A DNA stretch of 64,000 bases, from the NCBI RefSeq assembly GCF_026420145.1, contig NZ_JAPMLV010000005.1, forward strand, positions 62,001 to 126,000, written 5' to 3'. The translations under genes were made by a program, and so were the position numbers. The stretch is from Enterobacter pseudoroggenkampii (lineage in GTDB: Bacteria > Pseudomonadota > Gammaproteobacteria > Enterobacterales > Enterobacteriaceae). Below the pieces are notes generated by a model. That model saw only the letters and a list, made by a program, of their open reading frames with translations, had not been told where the DNA came from and did no database searches. Of this stretch, positions 53,224 to 63,209 are shown piece by piece. Position 1 is the first letter of the stretch, and the number at the start of each line of letters is the position of its first letter.

Positions 53224-54276
53224 ATGCAAGCCTCTCAATTTTCAGCCCAGGTGCTGGACTGGTACGACAAATACGGGCGTAAAACCCTGCCCTGGCAAAT
53301 TGAAAAAACGCCTTACAAAGTATGGCTCTCCGAGGTGATGTTGCAACAAACGCAGGTCGCCACGGTGATCCCTTACTTCGAGCGTTTTATGGCGCGCTTC
53401 CCGACGGTGACCGATCTGGCCAACGCCCCGCTGGACGAGGTCCTGCACCTGTGGACCGGTCTTGGCTATTACGCCCGCGCGCGTAACCTTCACAAGGCCG
53501 CACAGCAGGTCGCGACGCGCCGCAACGGGAAATTCCCGGAAACCTTCGACGAGGTGGCCGATCTCCCCGGCGTCGGACGCTCAACCGCAGGTGCGATTCT
53601 TTCCCTGTCGTTAGGCAAGCATTTCCCGATCCTCGACGGCAACGTAAAGCGCGTGCTGGCACGCTGCTATGCCGTCGACGGCTGGCCGGGGAAGAAGGAC
53701 GTTGAAAAACGTCTTTGGGAAATTAGTGAAGCGGTCACCCCGGCCAACGGCGTCGAGCGTTTCAACCAGGCGATGATGGATCTCGGCGCCATGGTCTGCA
53801 CGCGCTCAAAACCAAAATGCGAACTCTGCCCGGTGAATACTCTCTGCGTGGCGTATGCCAACCATTCCTGGGCGCAGTATCCGGGTAAGAAACCCAAACA
53901 GACGCTGCCGGAGCGCACAGGCTATATGCTGCTGATGCAGCACGGCGACGAGGTCTTCCTGGCCCAGCGTCCGCCGAGCGGCCTGTGGGGTGGTCTATAC
54001 TGCTTCCCACAGTTTGAAGATGAAGACTTGCTGCGTGAATGGCTTAAAAAGCGCGGGATTGCTGCCGATAACCTGACGCAGTTGACCGCGTTTCGCCATA
54101 CCTTCAGCCATTTCCACCTGGATATTGTACCCATGTGGCTTCCCGTGTCGTCATTTGCCTCGTGCATGGATGAAGGCACCGCTCTCTGGTATAACTTAGC
54201 GCAACCGCCATCAGTCGGACTGGCGGCTCCCGTGGAGCGCCTGTTACAGCAATTACGTGCCGGTGCAATGGTTTAG
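53224..54276 (+). CDS. mutY: A/G-specific adenine DNA glycosylase MutY
   Basis: MutY removes adenine opposite 8-oxoguanine. With the start at [12 protein letters not shown] there are 350 residues (ATG at 53218 adds two). Catalytic E37 lies in WLSEVML; the HhH-GPD motif [14 protein letters not shown] and D in [11 protein letters not shown] follow. The 4Fe-4S loop C-x6-C-x2-C-x5-C ([17 protein letters not shown]) and the C-terminal NUDIX-like 8-oxoG domain ([10 protein letters not shown]) are intact. It leads mutY-yggX-mltC-nupG. Confidence 0.97.
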   Translation: MQASQFSAQVLDWYDKYGRKTLPWQIEKTPYKVWLSEVMLQQTQVATVIPYFERFMARFPTVTDLANAPLDEVLHLWTGLGYYARARNLHKAAQQVATRRNGKFPETFDEVADLPGVGRSTAGAILSLSLGKHFPILDGNVKRVLARCYAVDGWPGKKDVEKRLWEISEAVTPANGVERFNQAMMDLGAMVCTRSKPKCELCPVNTLCVAYANHSWAQYPGKKPKQTLPERTGYMLLMQHGDEVFLAQRPPSGLWGGLYCFPQFEDEDLLREWLKKRGIAADNLTQLTAFRHTFSHFHLDIVPMWLPVSSFASCMDEGTALWYNLAQPPSVGLAAPVERLLQQLRAGAMV

Positions 54277-54302
54277 CATCGACAAGAAAAAGAGGAATGT
54301 GT

Positions 54303-55708
<1,406 letters not shown>

Positions 55709-55713
55709 TCGGC

Positions 55714-55740
55714 ACACCTTCTCCTGCAAGGAGAAGGTGT
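55714..55740 (+). terminator. Hairpin after mltC
   Basis: ACACCTTCTCC-tgcaa-GGAGAAGGTGT is an 11-bp stem starting 6 nt after the mltC stop. Only TCT follows, so termination may be partial. Confidence 0.65.
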
Positions 55741-55766
55741 TCTGCTTCCCCCCACACATACGAAAA

Positions 55767-55811
55767 TGTTATTTGCATCACAATCCAAACTGCAAATTAA
55801 TGTGGATTGCA
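55767..55811 (+). promoter_or_regulatory. CRP/CytR-type control region of nupG
   Basis: TGTTA-TTTGCA-TCACA (55767-55782) matches nine of ten CRP core positions with a 6-nt spacer. A second weaker half, TGTGG-ATTGCA (55801-55811), follows. Repeated TTGCA/TGCAA elements between them resemble CytR octamers. E. coli nupG is controlled by CRP, CytR and DeoR. Confidence 0.65.
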
Positions 55812-55926
55812 TTTTTTTGCGGGAGGTAACAAAACATATCGTTGCCAACTGATAGAATTGCATCAAATAACAACCCTGAATGTTCCTATAACAACATATC
55901 TCCCGCTCACTTGTGAGGAAAGTAAC

Positions 55927-57183
55927 ATGAACCTTAAGCTGCAGCTTAAAATATTGTCGTTTCTGCAGTTCTGCCTGTGGGGTAGCTGGCTGACTACACT
56001 CGGCTCCTATATGTTTGTGACGCTCAAGTTCGATGGTGCGTCAATCGGTGCCGTATACAGCTCGCTCGGTATTGCGGCGGTCTTCATGCCAACGCTGCTG
56101 GGGATCGTGGCGGATAAATGGCTAAGCGCCAAATGGCTGTACATGCTTTGCCATCTGGTGGGCGCGGGGACGCTGTTTATGGCAGCCCAGGTGACCACGC
56201 CGGGGGCAATGTTCATGGTGATCCTGCTTAACTCGCTGGCCTATATGCCAACGCTTGGGCTGATCAACACCATCTCCTACTACCGCCTGAAATCCGCGGA
56301 TATGGATATCGTGACCGATTTCCCGCCAATCCGTATCTGGGGCACCATCGGCTTTATCATGGCGATGTGGGGCGTGAGCTTCGCGGGCTTCGAACTGAGC
56401 CATATGCAGCTCTATATCGGTGCGGCGCTCTCCGTGCTGCTGGCGATCTTCACCCTGACGCTGCCAACCATTCCGGTGTCTAACCAGCAGAAAAACCAGA
56501 GCTGGAGCACCATGCTCGGCCTGGACGCCTTCGCGCTGTTCAAAAACAAACGCATGGCGATCTTCTTCATCTTCTCCATGCTGCTGGGCGCGGAGCTGCA
56601 GATCACCAACATGTTCGGCAACACCTTCCTGCACAGCTTCGATAACAATCCGCTGTTCTCAGGCAGCTTTATCGTTGAACATGCGTCGGTGATGATGTCC
56701 ATCTCTCAGATCTCTGAGACGCTGTTCATCCTGACCATCCCGTTCTTCCTGAGCCGCTACGGCATCAAGAACGTCATGCTGATCAGTATCGCGGCATGGA
56801 TGTTGCGCTTCGGTCTGTTCGCCTACGGCGACCCAAGCCCGTTCGGCACCGTGCTGCTGGTGCTGTCGATGATTGTTTACGGCTGCGCCTTCGACTTCTT
56901 CAATATCTCCGGTTCCGTGTTTGTAGAAAAAGAGGTGAAGCCTGAAATCCGCGCCAGCGCGCAGGGTATGTTCCTGATGATGACAAACGGCTTCGGCTGT
57001 ATTCTGGGCGGCGTGGTGAGCGGTAAAGTGGTGGAGATGTACACCACCAACGGTATCACCAACTGGCAGCCTGTATGGCTGATCTTCGCGGCGTACTCGC
57101 TGGTGCTGTTCTTCGCGTTCATCGCGCTGTTCAAGTACAAGCACGTACGTGAACCACACGGTGCGCAGCCAATAGCGCATTGA
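55927..57183 (+). CDS. nupG: Nucleoside-proton symporter NupG
   Basis: NupG imports purine and pyrimidine nucleosides with protons. The start MNLKLQLKILSF gives 418 residues with about 12 membrane helices, equal to E. coli. The frame to 55807 covers the control sites and is rejected. In E. coli speC follows; here a citrate lyase cluster begins beyond a REP pair. Confidence 0.97.
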   Translation: MNLKLQLKILSFLQFCLWGSWLTTLGSYMFVTLKFDGASIGAVYSSLGIAAVFMPTLLGIVADKWLSAKWLYMLCHLVGAGTLFMAAQVTTPGAMFMVILLNSLAYMPTLGLINTISYYRLKSADMDIVTDFPPIRIWGTIGFIMAMWGVSFAGFELSHMQLYIGAALSVLLAIFTLTLPTIPVSNQQKNQSWSTMLGLDAFALFKNKRMAIFFIFSMLLGAELQITNMFGNTFLHSFDNNPLFSGSFIVEHASVMMSISQISETLFILTIPFFLSRYGIKNVMLISIAAWMLRFGLFAYGDPSPFGTVLLVLSMIVYGCAFDFFNISGSVFVEKEVKPEIRASAQGMFLMMTNGFGCILGGVVSGKVVEMYTTNGITNWQPVWLIFAAYSLVLFFAFIALFKYKHVREPHGAQPIAH

Positions 57184-57190
57184 TTGTTGT

Positions 57191-57264
57191 GCCCGGTGGC
57201 GCTGCGCTTGCCGGGCCTACAAAACCAGACCGTAGGCCGGGTAAGGCGAAGCCGCCACCCGGCT
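57191..57264. repeat. Paired Y-REP (BIME) between nupG and citG
   Basis: Two facing REP units, GCCCGGTGGCGCTGCGC...GGGCCTAC and GTAGGCCGGGTAAGGCG...CCACCCGGCT, separated by about 14 nt. The end reaches the citG stop codon. It is nearly the same as 9823-9892. Confidence 0.93.
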
Positions 57265-58066
57265 ATTTTATTGCAGACAGCACCCATCCCACCGACAGCA
57301 AATCCGCACTGCCGCCCGGACTCAGATTGCGTTCAATCAATGCGTTATCCATCCTAAGCAACGCCTCGCGGTCCCAGCCGTTAGCCAGCAGTTCCCGCGC
57401 GTAGCCCTGAACGTAGCGCAGCCCTTCCATGCCGCCGCGAGATACCAGATTACTGTCCTGATTGACGGCCATCAGGCGTAACAGCAGGCCGTGAAGTGAA
57501 TGTCCGTTCCACTGCGCCAGCGCCTTACACACCGTCGCAAAGCCGCTCTCCGCCTCACCGCGCGCGCCGGTTAAGCCGTACTGCTGGAACTGTCGCTCGC
57601 CAGCCGTCGCCTGTCCGCTGCGTGCGGCCAGCTCCCGCGACACCAGCCCGCGGCAGATGTTACTCACCTCACAGCAGAGGCTCTCTGCGGAGATATTTTT
57701 CACACGACCGGCGGCGAAGCACAGTAAACCCAGGGCAAAAATCCCGCCTTTGTGCGTGTTCACCCCGTTCGTCGCGGCATACATCGCCTGCTCGCAGGCC
57801 AGCCCCATCGGGCGGAGAAACCGTAGCTGTTCGCCAGCGGGTTTATCCGCATGCGCGCTGCCCAGCTCGGCAAAGCGCGAAAACCACGGCGTAATCGCCG
57901 CAATGCTGCGAACAAACAGCGCGTGGTCCATATCCCGATGGGAACCGTTATTGAGCTTGTCCACCAGTCCCGGCTTGGGCGTCAGCTCCAGCTCCTGCCA
58001 CAGCGCCGCCTCGGCAAGCGCGGGCACGTCAGCCGGGCGCGGTTTAGTCGCGAGCAAACCAGTCAT
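57263..58066 (-). CDS. citG: Triphosphoribosyl-dephospho-CoA synthase CitG
   Basis: CitG makes the 2'-(5''-triphosphoribosyl)-3'-dephospho-CoA precursor of the citrate lyase prosthetic group. The 267-residue protein has the family segments LTPKPGLVDKLNNGSHRDM, ATNGVNTHKGGIF, GLTGARGEAESG and ERNLSPGGSADLL. Its start overlaps citX by 23 nt. It is the last gene of the operon. Confidence 0.94.
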   Translation of the reverse strand: MTGLLATKPRPADVPALAEAALWQELELTPKPGLVDKLNNGSHRDMDHALFVRSIAAITPWFSRFAELGSAHADKPAGEQLRFLRPMGLACEQAMYAATNGVNTHKGGIFALGLLCFAAGRVKNISAESLCCEVSNICRGLVSRELAARSGQATAGERQFQQYGLTGARGEAESGFATVCKALAQWNGHSLHGLLLRLMAVNQDSNLVSRGGMEGLRYVQGYARELLANGWDREALLRMDNALIERNLSPGGSADLLSVGWVLSAIK

Positions 58067-58583
58067 CGATCATCTTCTCCACGCGGGAAACCACCTGCTC
58101 AACGGGGTGATTGCGCGAACGGGAACAGGCATGAGCGGGCGCGTCGCAGATCAGGCAGCGCCTGAGATTCGCCCCCAGCGACTGACGCCCGACGTGGCCA
58201 TGCTGAGGGCAGATCACGTCCAGATCCCACAGCCTGCCGAGCGGGTGCGTCTGCTCCAGATCCGTACAGTGCGCTTTGATTTCCACCGCCGGATGGGCCA
58301 CGCACCAGAGGGCTTCTGGCCCGGTCGGGAGCCACAGCACCTGACGGTCCAGCACCTGCCAGCGGTTTTCCCACAGCAGCTGGTCGCACATCTGCAGCGC
58401 CACGCCCATGGTATTGCGGTAGCGCAGGCTGTCCTTGATTTCCCCTGGCGTGACCAGCGTGAGGGAAATCACCGGTTGTTGATAGTGCTCGAGCATGTCA
58501 GCCTGGCGCGCTGCGCGGCGCTCTTTCGCCGCCAGCAGTTCGTCAAGGCTGACACCCGCCCGCACGGGTGTCGCTAAAGTCAT
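58044..58583 (-). CDS. citX: Apo-citrate lyase phosphoribosyl-dephospho-CoA transferase CitX
   Basis: CitX transfers the prosthetic group from its precursor to CitD. The 179-residue protein has GRLWDLDVICP, LGANLRRCLICDAPAHACSRSRNHP and a leading MTLATPVRAGVSLDELLAAKERRAARQ. Its start overlaps the citF stop as ATGA. Separate citX and citG, not fused, is the usual arrangement in Enterobacteriaceae. Confidence 0.94.
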   Translation of the reverse strand: MTLATPVRAGVSLDELLAAKERRAARQADMLEHYQQPVISLTLVTPGEIKDSLRYRNTMGVALQMCDQLLWENRWQVLDRQVLWLPTGPEALWCVAHPAVEIKAHCTDLEQTHPLGRLWDLDVICPQHGHVGRQSLGANLRRCLICDAPAHACSRSRNHPVEQVVSRVEKMIDDWFARD

Positions 58584-60106
58584 TCTTCCTCCTTCACCTG
58601 TCGCACGGTGTCGATCACGCTGCCGTCGCGGTAGCGGATCACCCCGACGATTTTATCGGTAAACTCAATCGGTTTCGGGACGCCGGTCAGGGAGATCGCC
58701 CGCTCGTACAGCGCGTTGATATCCACAACCTTCAGCCCGGCCTCCAGCAGCCGCTCGCGGATTTCCGGGCGCGCCGGGTTGACCGCGATGCCGTGATCGG
58801 TAACCAGCACGTCGATGCTTTCGCCCGGCGTGAGGCGCGTGGTAACCCGCTTCACCACCGTCGGAATGCGGCTGCGCAGCAGAGGGGCAACGACGATGGT
58901 CAGGTTCGCCGCGGCGGCCACGTCGCAGTGCCCGCCGGACGCGCCGCGCATCACGCCGTCGGATCCGGTGATGACGTTGACGTTGAACTCGACGTCGATT
59001 TCCAGCGCGCTGAGGATCACCACGTCGAGCTGGTCGCAGCTTGCCGCCTTGCTGCCTGGGTTAGCGTAAACGTTGGTGGAGATCTCCACGTGGTTCGGGT
59101 TACGCGCCAGCGAGGCCGCCGCCTGGCCGTCAAAGCACTGGGTATCGAGCAGCTTTTCGATGAGCCCCTTCTCGTGCAGATCCACCAGGCTGCCGGTGAT
59201 GCCGCCGAGTGCAAAGCGCGCCTTCACGCCGCTGCGCTCCATCTTCTCTTCCATAAAGCGCGTGCAGGCCGTGGCCGCCGCGCCGGAGCCGGTCTGCATC
59301 GAGAAGCCCGGTTTAAAGTAGCCGGAATGCTCGATCACGTCCGCCGCATAGCGGGCGATCATCAGCTCGCGCGGGTTGCTGGTGACGCGCGCCGCGCCGA
59401 CGCTGATTTTCGCCGGGTCGCCCACGCTCTCGACCTGCACGATGTAGTCCACCTGGTCCTGCACCAGGCTGGCGGGCATATTGGGGAACGGCACCAGCTC
59501 TTCAGTCAGCAGCACCACCTTGCGCGCAAAGTGGGCGTCCACCATCGCGTAGCCGAGAGAACCGCAGCACGATTTGCCGTGCGTCCCGTTGGCGTTGCCA
59601 AACTCATCGCTGCACGGCACGCCGAGAAATGCCACGTCGATATTCAGCTCGCCGTCCTGGAGCAGCTTCACGCGCCCGCCGTGGGAGTGAATTTGCACCG
59701 GCTCGTCCATCAGCCCGTGGGAGATGGCGTCCGCCAGCCTGCCGCGCATGCCGGAGGTGTAAATCCGGGTGATGACGCCGCTTTTGATATGCTCGATCAG
59801 CGCGTCGTTGCAGGTCATCAGCGAGCTGGAGGCCAGCGTCAGGTTTTTAAAGCCCATCCGCGCCAGCAGCGCCACGACGGTGTTGATCACCCGGTCGCCT
59901 TCGCGAAACGCATGGTGGAAGGAGATGGTCATCCCGTCCTGCAGGCCGCAGCGCTTAACCGCCTCTTCAACAGAGGCGCAGAGCTTACGGCTGTGCTTCG
60001 CATCGCTGTCCGCCAGCCACGGCGTGGCGCTGTGGGCGGTATCGAAGGGTTTTAAGTCCCGCAGATGGGGAAAATTCACGTGAAGAAGTTCAGTCTGGTT
60101 CATCAT
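58580..60106 (-). CDS. citF: Citrate lyase alpha subunit (citrate CoA-transferase)
   Basis: CitF exchanges acetyl for citryl on the acyl carrier CitD. Start MMNQTELLHVNF gives 508 residues (E. coli 510); ATG at 60103 gives 507 and is better spaced from TAAGGA. Conserved stretches include the GGHCDVAAAANLTI and TDHGIAVNPARPE segments. It is 7 nt after citE. The frame extending to 60247 lies in citE and is rejected. Confidence 0.95.
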   Translation of the reverse strand: MMNQTELLHVNFPHLRDLKPFDTAHSATPWLADSDAKHSRKLCASVEEAVKRCGLQDGMTISFHHAFREGDRVINTVVALLARMGFKNLTLASSSLMTCNDALIEHIKSGVITRIYTSGMRGRLADAISHGLMDEPVQIHSHGGRVKLLQDGELNIDVAFLGVPCSDEFGNANGTHGKSCCGSLGYAMVDAHFARKVVLLTEELVPFPNMPASLVQDQVDYIVQVESVGDPAKISVGAARVTSNPRELMIARYAADVIEHSGYFKPGFSMQTGSGAAATACTRFMEEKMERSGVKARFALGGITGSLVDLHEKGLIEKLLDTQCFDGQAAASLARNPNHVEISTNVYANPGSKAASCDQLDVVILSALEIDVEFNVNVITGSDGVMRGASGGHCDVAAAANLTIVVAPLLRSRIPTVVKRVTTRLTPGESIDVLVTDHGIAVNPARPEIRERLLEAGLKVVDINALYERAISLTGVPKPIEFTDKIVGVIRYRDGSVIDTVRQVKEEE

Positions 60107-60113
60107 CTTATCC

Positions 60114-60989
60114 TTACCGACGCACTCCGGAGGCTGCCGCGCGCTCCAGCACCACCTGCGCGTGGTTAATAATCGGTGCATCCACCATTTTGCCGTTGAG
60201 CGACACCACGCCCAGGCCGTTACGCTCGCCCTCTTCTGCCGCCTCAATCACCCTTCTGGCGTGATCCACCTCTTCCTGCGTCGGGGCGTAGGCGTTGTGC
60301 AGCAGATCAATCTGACGCGGGTTGATCAGCGATTTGCCGTTGAAGCCCATCTTGCGGATCAGATCGACCTCGCGCAGGAACCCGGCCTCGTCGTTAACGT
60401 CTGACCACACCACGTCGAAGGCGTCGATACCGGCAGCGCGGGCGGCGTGCAGCACGGCGCAGCGGGCGTAGAACAGCTCGGTGCCGTCGCCGCGCTCGGT
60501 CTGCATGTCCATCACGTAGTCAAAGGCGGCCAGCGCGATGCCGATGAGGCGCGGGGAGCTGCGGGCAATCGCCACGGCGTTGATGACGCCAATGGCCGAC
60601 TCAATCGCCGCCATCACGCGGGTGGAGCCGACCTCGCGGCCGCACGCCTGCTCGATGCGCTCGAGGTGGCCCTCCAGCTCGTAGATGTCGTCCGGCGTGT
60701 CGGTTTTCGGCAGGCGGATCACGTCCACGCCGGCCCGCACGGCGGCTTCCAGATCCAGCAGGCCAAACGGCGTGCTGAGCGGGTTAATGCGCACCACGGT
60801 TTCGATATCCTGATACATCGGGTGCTGCAGCGCGTGAAACACCAGCATGCGCGCGGTATCCTTCTCGCGCAGGGCAACGGCGTCCTCAAGGTCAAACATG
60901 ATGGAGTCGGGACGGTAGATAAAGGCGGTCGAGAGCATGGCGGCGTTGGCGCCCGGCAGGAACAGCATGCTGCGGCGGAGTTTGCTCAT
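60114..60989 (-). CDS. citE: Citrate lyase beta subunit (citryl-ACP lyase)
   Basis: CitE cleaves citryl-ACP to oxaloacetate and acetyl-ACP. The 291-residue HpcH/HpaI-type barrel has [45 protein letters not shown] and [13 protein letters not shown] (metal and substrate residues). It overlaps citD by 4 nt (ATGA). Confidence 0.96.
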   Translation of the reverse strand: MSKLRRSMLFLPGANAAMLSTAFIYRPDSIMFDLEDAVALREKDTARMLVFHALQHPMYQDIETVVRINPLSTPFGLLDLEAAVRAGVDVIRLPKTDTPDDIYELEGHLERIEQACGREVGSTRVMAAIESAIGVINAVAIARSSPRLIGIALAAFDYVMDMQTERGDGTELFYARCAVLHAARAAGIDAFDVVWSDVNDEAGFLREVDLIRKMGFNGKSLINPRQIDLLHNAYAPTQEEVDHARRVIEAAEEGERNGLGVVSLNGKMVDAPIINHAQVVLERAAASGVRR

Positions 60990-61279
60990 TTCAGCGCCCC
61001 CCAGTTGATGGCCTGTTCATCGGCGGCACGCATCAGCGCGCTTTGCAGGCGGGCGCGGATCACACAGTCCAGCGCCCCTTTGTCTTCAATAATGATTAAT
61101 GCCTGGTGCACGTTCATGGCGCGCAATGTGTCGTTGACCACCTGGCGAATGTGCTCGCCAAACTGCTTAATCACTTCGCTGTGGATGACGATCTCCAGCT
61201 CGCCGTGAGCGGGAGCGATTTTCACCATCAGGTCGCTGGACTCCTGCGTTCCGGCCAGCGCCTCCCTTACAATTTTCAT
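60986..61279 (-). CDS. citD: Citrate lyase acyl carrier protein CitD
   Basis: CitD carries the prosthetic group on a serine; S14 in [11 protein letters not shown] matches the known attachment site. The start at [11 protein letters not shown] gives 97 residues. The frame to 61360 overlaps citC and is rejected. It lies 16 nt after citC and overlaps citE. Confidence 0.95.
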   Translation of the reverse strand: MKIVREALAGTQESSDLMVKIAPAHGELEIVIHSEVIKQFGEHIRQVVNDTLRAMNVHQALIIIEDKGALDCVIRARLQSALMRAADEQAINWGALK

Positions 61280-61295
61280 GATAAATTCCTGGTAG

Positions 61296-62318
61296 TTAAG
61301 CGACTTCCGCACTCGCACGGTAATGCGTTTCGAGATGCGCGAAGGTGGAGTCCGGGACAATCTCCCGGATCCGGGAAAACTGCTGTGTCTTCAGTAATCG
61401 GCGCACTTCGGATGCCGATATGGCGTTGCCGGTGGCCTTGATGCGCGGCATCTCCACCACCTCGATATGCGAGGCCAGCAGGTCGTGCAGCGTCTGGTTG
61501 TACTGACGGGTGATATCGCAGAACGGCTCCGAGCCGATGAAGCGGTGCGTGATGCCGAGCGCCGGGGCGATAAAGTCCCGGAAGATCAGCACGTCGATCT
61601 CGCTCCACGCCTGCTGCACTTTGCCGGTCTCCTTCAGGAAGTAGGCCGGAAACGTGGCGCGAGAGATGATGTACTGCGAGCCTTCATGCACCACCACGTT
61701 CGGCAGATGCGCCACGCCCGCGCGCACCATCTCGAGGCGCGCGCTGAACGGGAAGAACGACGCGTCTTCGCGCACCACGAACAGGTGCAGGGCGTCGCAC
61801 TGCGCCGCCGCCTGCTCCACCAGATGGCGGTGGCCGAGGGTGAACGGATTGGCGTTCATCACGATGGCGCCAATCTTCTCCCCGCACCTGCGGTTCGCGC
61901 GCAGAGAACGGCAGTAGCGCTCGATCCCCTGCGGGGTGTTCTCCATCAGCACGGCGTTGTTCCCGCTCTGGGCAATCGGCCAGAAGCCGCTGCGGGCAAA
62001 GCGCTCCCGATTGCACGGACGGGTGCAGAGGAAAAGATGAAAATGGCCGCGCTCCAGCGCCGCATGTTCCACCTCTGCCAGCAGCCGCGCGCTGAGGTTC
62101 TCGCCGCGAAGCTGCTCGTTGACCGCCACGCACTTGATGACGTTGGCGGCAAGCCCTGCGCAACCCACCAGCTGCGGGCCTGACCAGGCTTCGACAAACA
62201 GCGTGATGTCGTTGTCCAGGCCAAGGCCGCTGTCTGCCAGCAGGTAACGGATCTGGCTTAAGCGTTCCGGATGCTTCGCCACGAGGGTGTGGCGAAAATC
62301 GATGGGTTGACTGTTCAT
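61296..62318 (-). CDS. citC: [Citrate (pro-3S)-lyase] ligase CitC
   Basis: CitC acetylates the CitD prosthetic group with acetate and ATP, activating the lyase. The 340-residue protein has an N-terminal GNAT-like domain (about 1-130, VVG CAGLAANVIKCVAV region) and a C-terminal nucleotidyltransferase domain with NPFTLGHRHLVEQA and ISASEVRRLL. It is 10 nt after the FAH-family gene. Confidence 0.94.
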   Translation of the reverse strand: MNSQPIDFRHTLVAKHPERLSQIRYLLADSGLGLDNDITLFVEAWSGPQLVGCAGLAANVIKCVAVNEQLRGENLSARLLAEVEHAALERGHFHLFLCTRPCNRERFARSGFWPIAQSGNNAVLMENTPQGIERYCRSLRANRRCGEKIGAIVMNANPFTLGHRHLVEQAAAQCDALHLFVVREDASFFPFSARLEMVRAGVAHLPNVVVHEGSQYIISRATFPAYFLKETGKVQQAWSEIDVLIFRDFIAPALGITHRFIGSEPFCDITRQYNQTLHDLLASHIEVVEMPRIKATGNAISASEVRRLLKTQQFSRIREIVPDSTFAHLETHYRASAEVA

Positions 62319-62328
62319 GCCGCCTTAC

Positions 62329-63192
62329 TCAGTGTGCCGCCGCAAGCCCGACGGCTGGCGCTTCCACGATCACGTTGCTCAGATGACCGATATGCTCGAT
62401 CTCCACCTCAATGCGGTCGCCCTCTTTCATAAACAGCGGCGGGTTACGCTTTTTACCCACCCCGCCCGGGGATCCGGTGATGATCACGTCGCCTGGGCTT
62501 AAGCGGGTAAAGGTGCTGATGTACTCAATCAGCTCCGCAACCTTGTGGATCATGCTGCTGGTGTTGTCTTCCTGCACCATGCGGCCGTTCAGCCAGGTGC
62601 GGATCGCCAGCTGATGCGGATCCGGGATCTCGTCCGCCGTTGCCATCCACGGGCCGAACGCGCCGGTCTGACGCCAGTTTTTACCGGCGGTAAACCAGGT
62701 GTGCTGCCAGTCGCGGGCGGAGCCGTCCATGTAGCAGCTGTAGCCCGCCACGTGGCGCAGGGCGTCTTCGCGGCTGATGTTCTCTCCGCCTTTACCGATG
62801 ATCACCGCCAGCTCGCCTTCGTAGTCGAATTCGCTGGAGTGGCGCGGCTTCAGCACCGGCTCGTTGTGGCCGGTCTGTGAATCCGGGAAGCGGACAAACA
62901 GCGTTGGGGCCGGGTTGTGCTGGTCAAACTCCTTGCGCTTGTCGGCGTAGTTCATGCCCACGCAGAGGATTTTTTCCGGCTGCTCAATCACCGGTAAGAA
63001 GGTGATGGCGCTCATCGGCACGTCCACGGCATCGTTCAGGTAGCGGGTGGCCTGTGCCAGCCCGTTGCCCTGCAGCAGCGCCTTGAGGTCGCTGTAGCGG
63101 TCGCCCAGACGGCGGCCTAAATCAATCACGCCGTCGGCCTGGACGATGCCGTAGCTGCGTTTTCCCTGGTATAAAAAGCTTGCGAGTTTCAT
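62329..63192 (-). CDS. FAH-family protein in the citrate operon
   Basis: The 287-residue protein belongs to the fumarylacetoacetate hydrolase family, with GVGMNYADKRKEF-like substrate loop (CVGMNYADKR), metal ligands in EFDYEGELAVIIGKGG, and the C-terminal GDVIITGSPGGVGKKR. Family members act on oxaloacetate (decarboxylation or enol-keto tautomerisation), acylpyruvates or dihydroxy acids. Placed between a citrate-type transporter and citC, oxaloacetate is the likely substrate; this is inference. Not part of the classic citC-G set. Confidence 0.85.
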   Translation of the reverse strand: MKLASFLYQGKRSYGIVQADGVIDLGRRLGDRYSDLKALLQGNGLAQATRYLNDAVDVPMSAITFLPVIEQPEKILCVGMNYADKRKEFDQHNPAPTLFVRFPDSQTGHNEPVLKPRHSSEFDYEGELAVIIGKGGENISREDALRHVAGYSCYMDGSARDWQHTWFTAGKNWRQTGAFGPWMATADEIPDPHQLAIRTWLNGRMVQEDNTSSMIHKVAELIEYISTFTRLSPGDVIITGSPGGVGKKRNPPLFMKEGDRIEVEIEHIGHLSNVIVEAPAVGLAAAH

Positions 63193-63209
63193 TGTTCTTT
63201 CCTGAAAAC

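Noticed and set aside
58568..60055. 495-codon open frame on the plus strand, antisense to citF
   Set aside because: It mirrors the GC-rich codon pattern of citF, is full of His/Arg-rich low-information sequence, has no recognisable domain and no RBS context.
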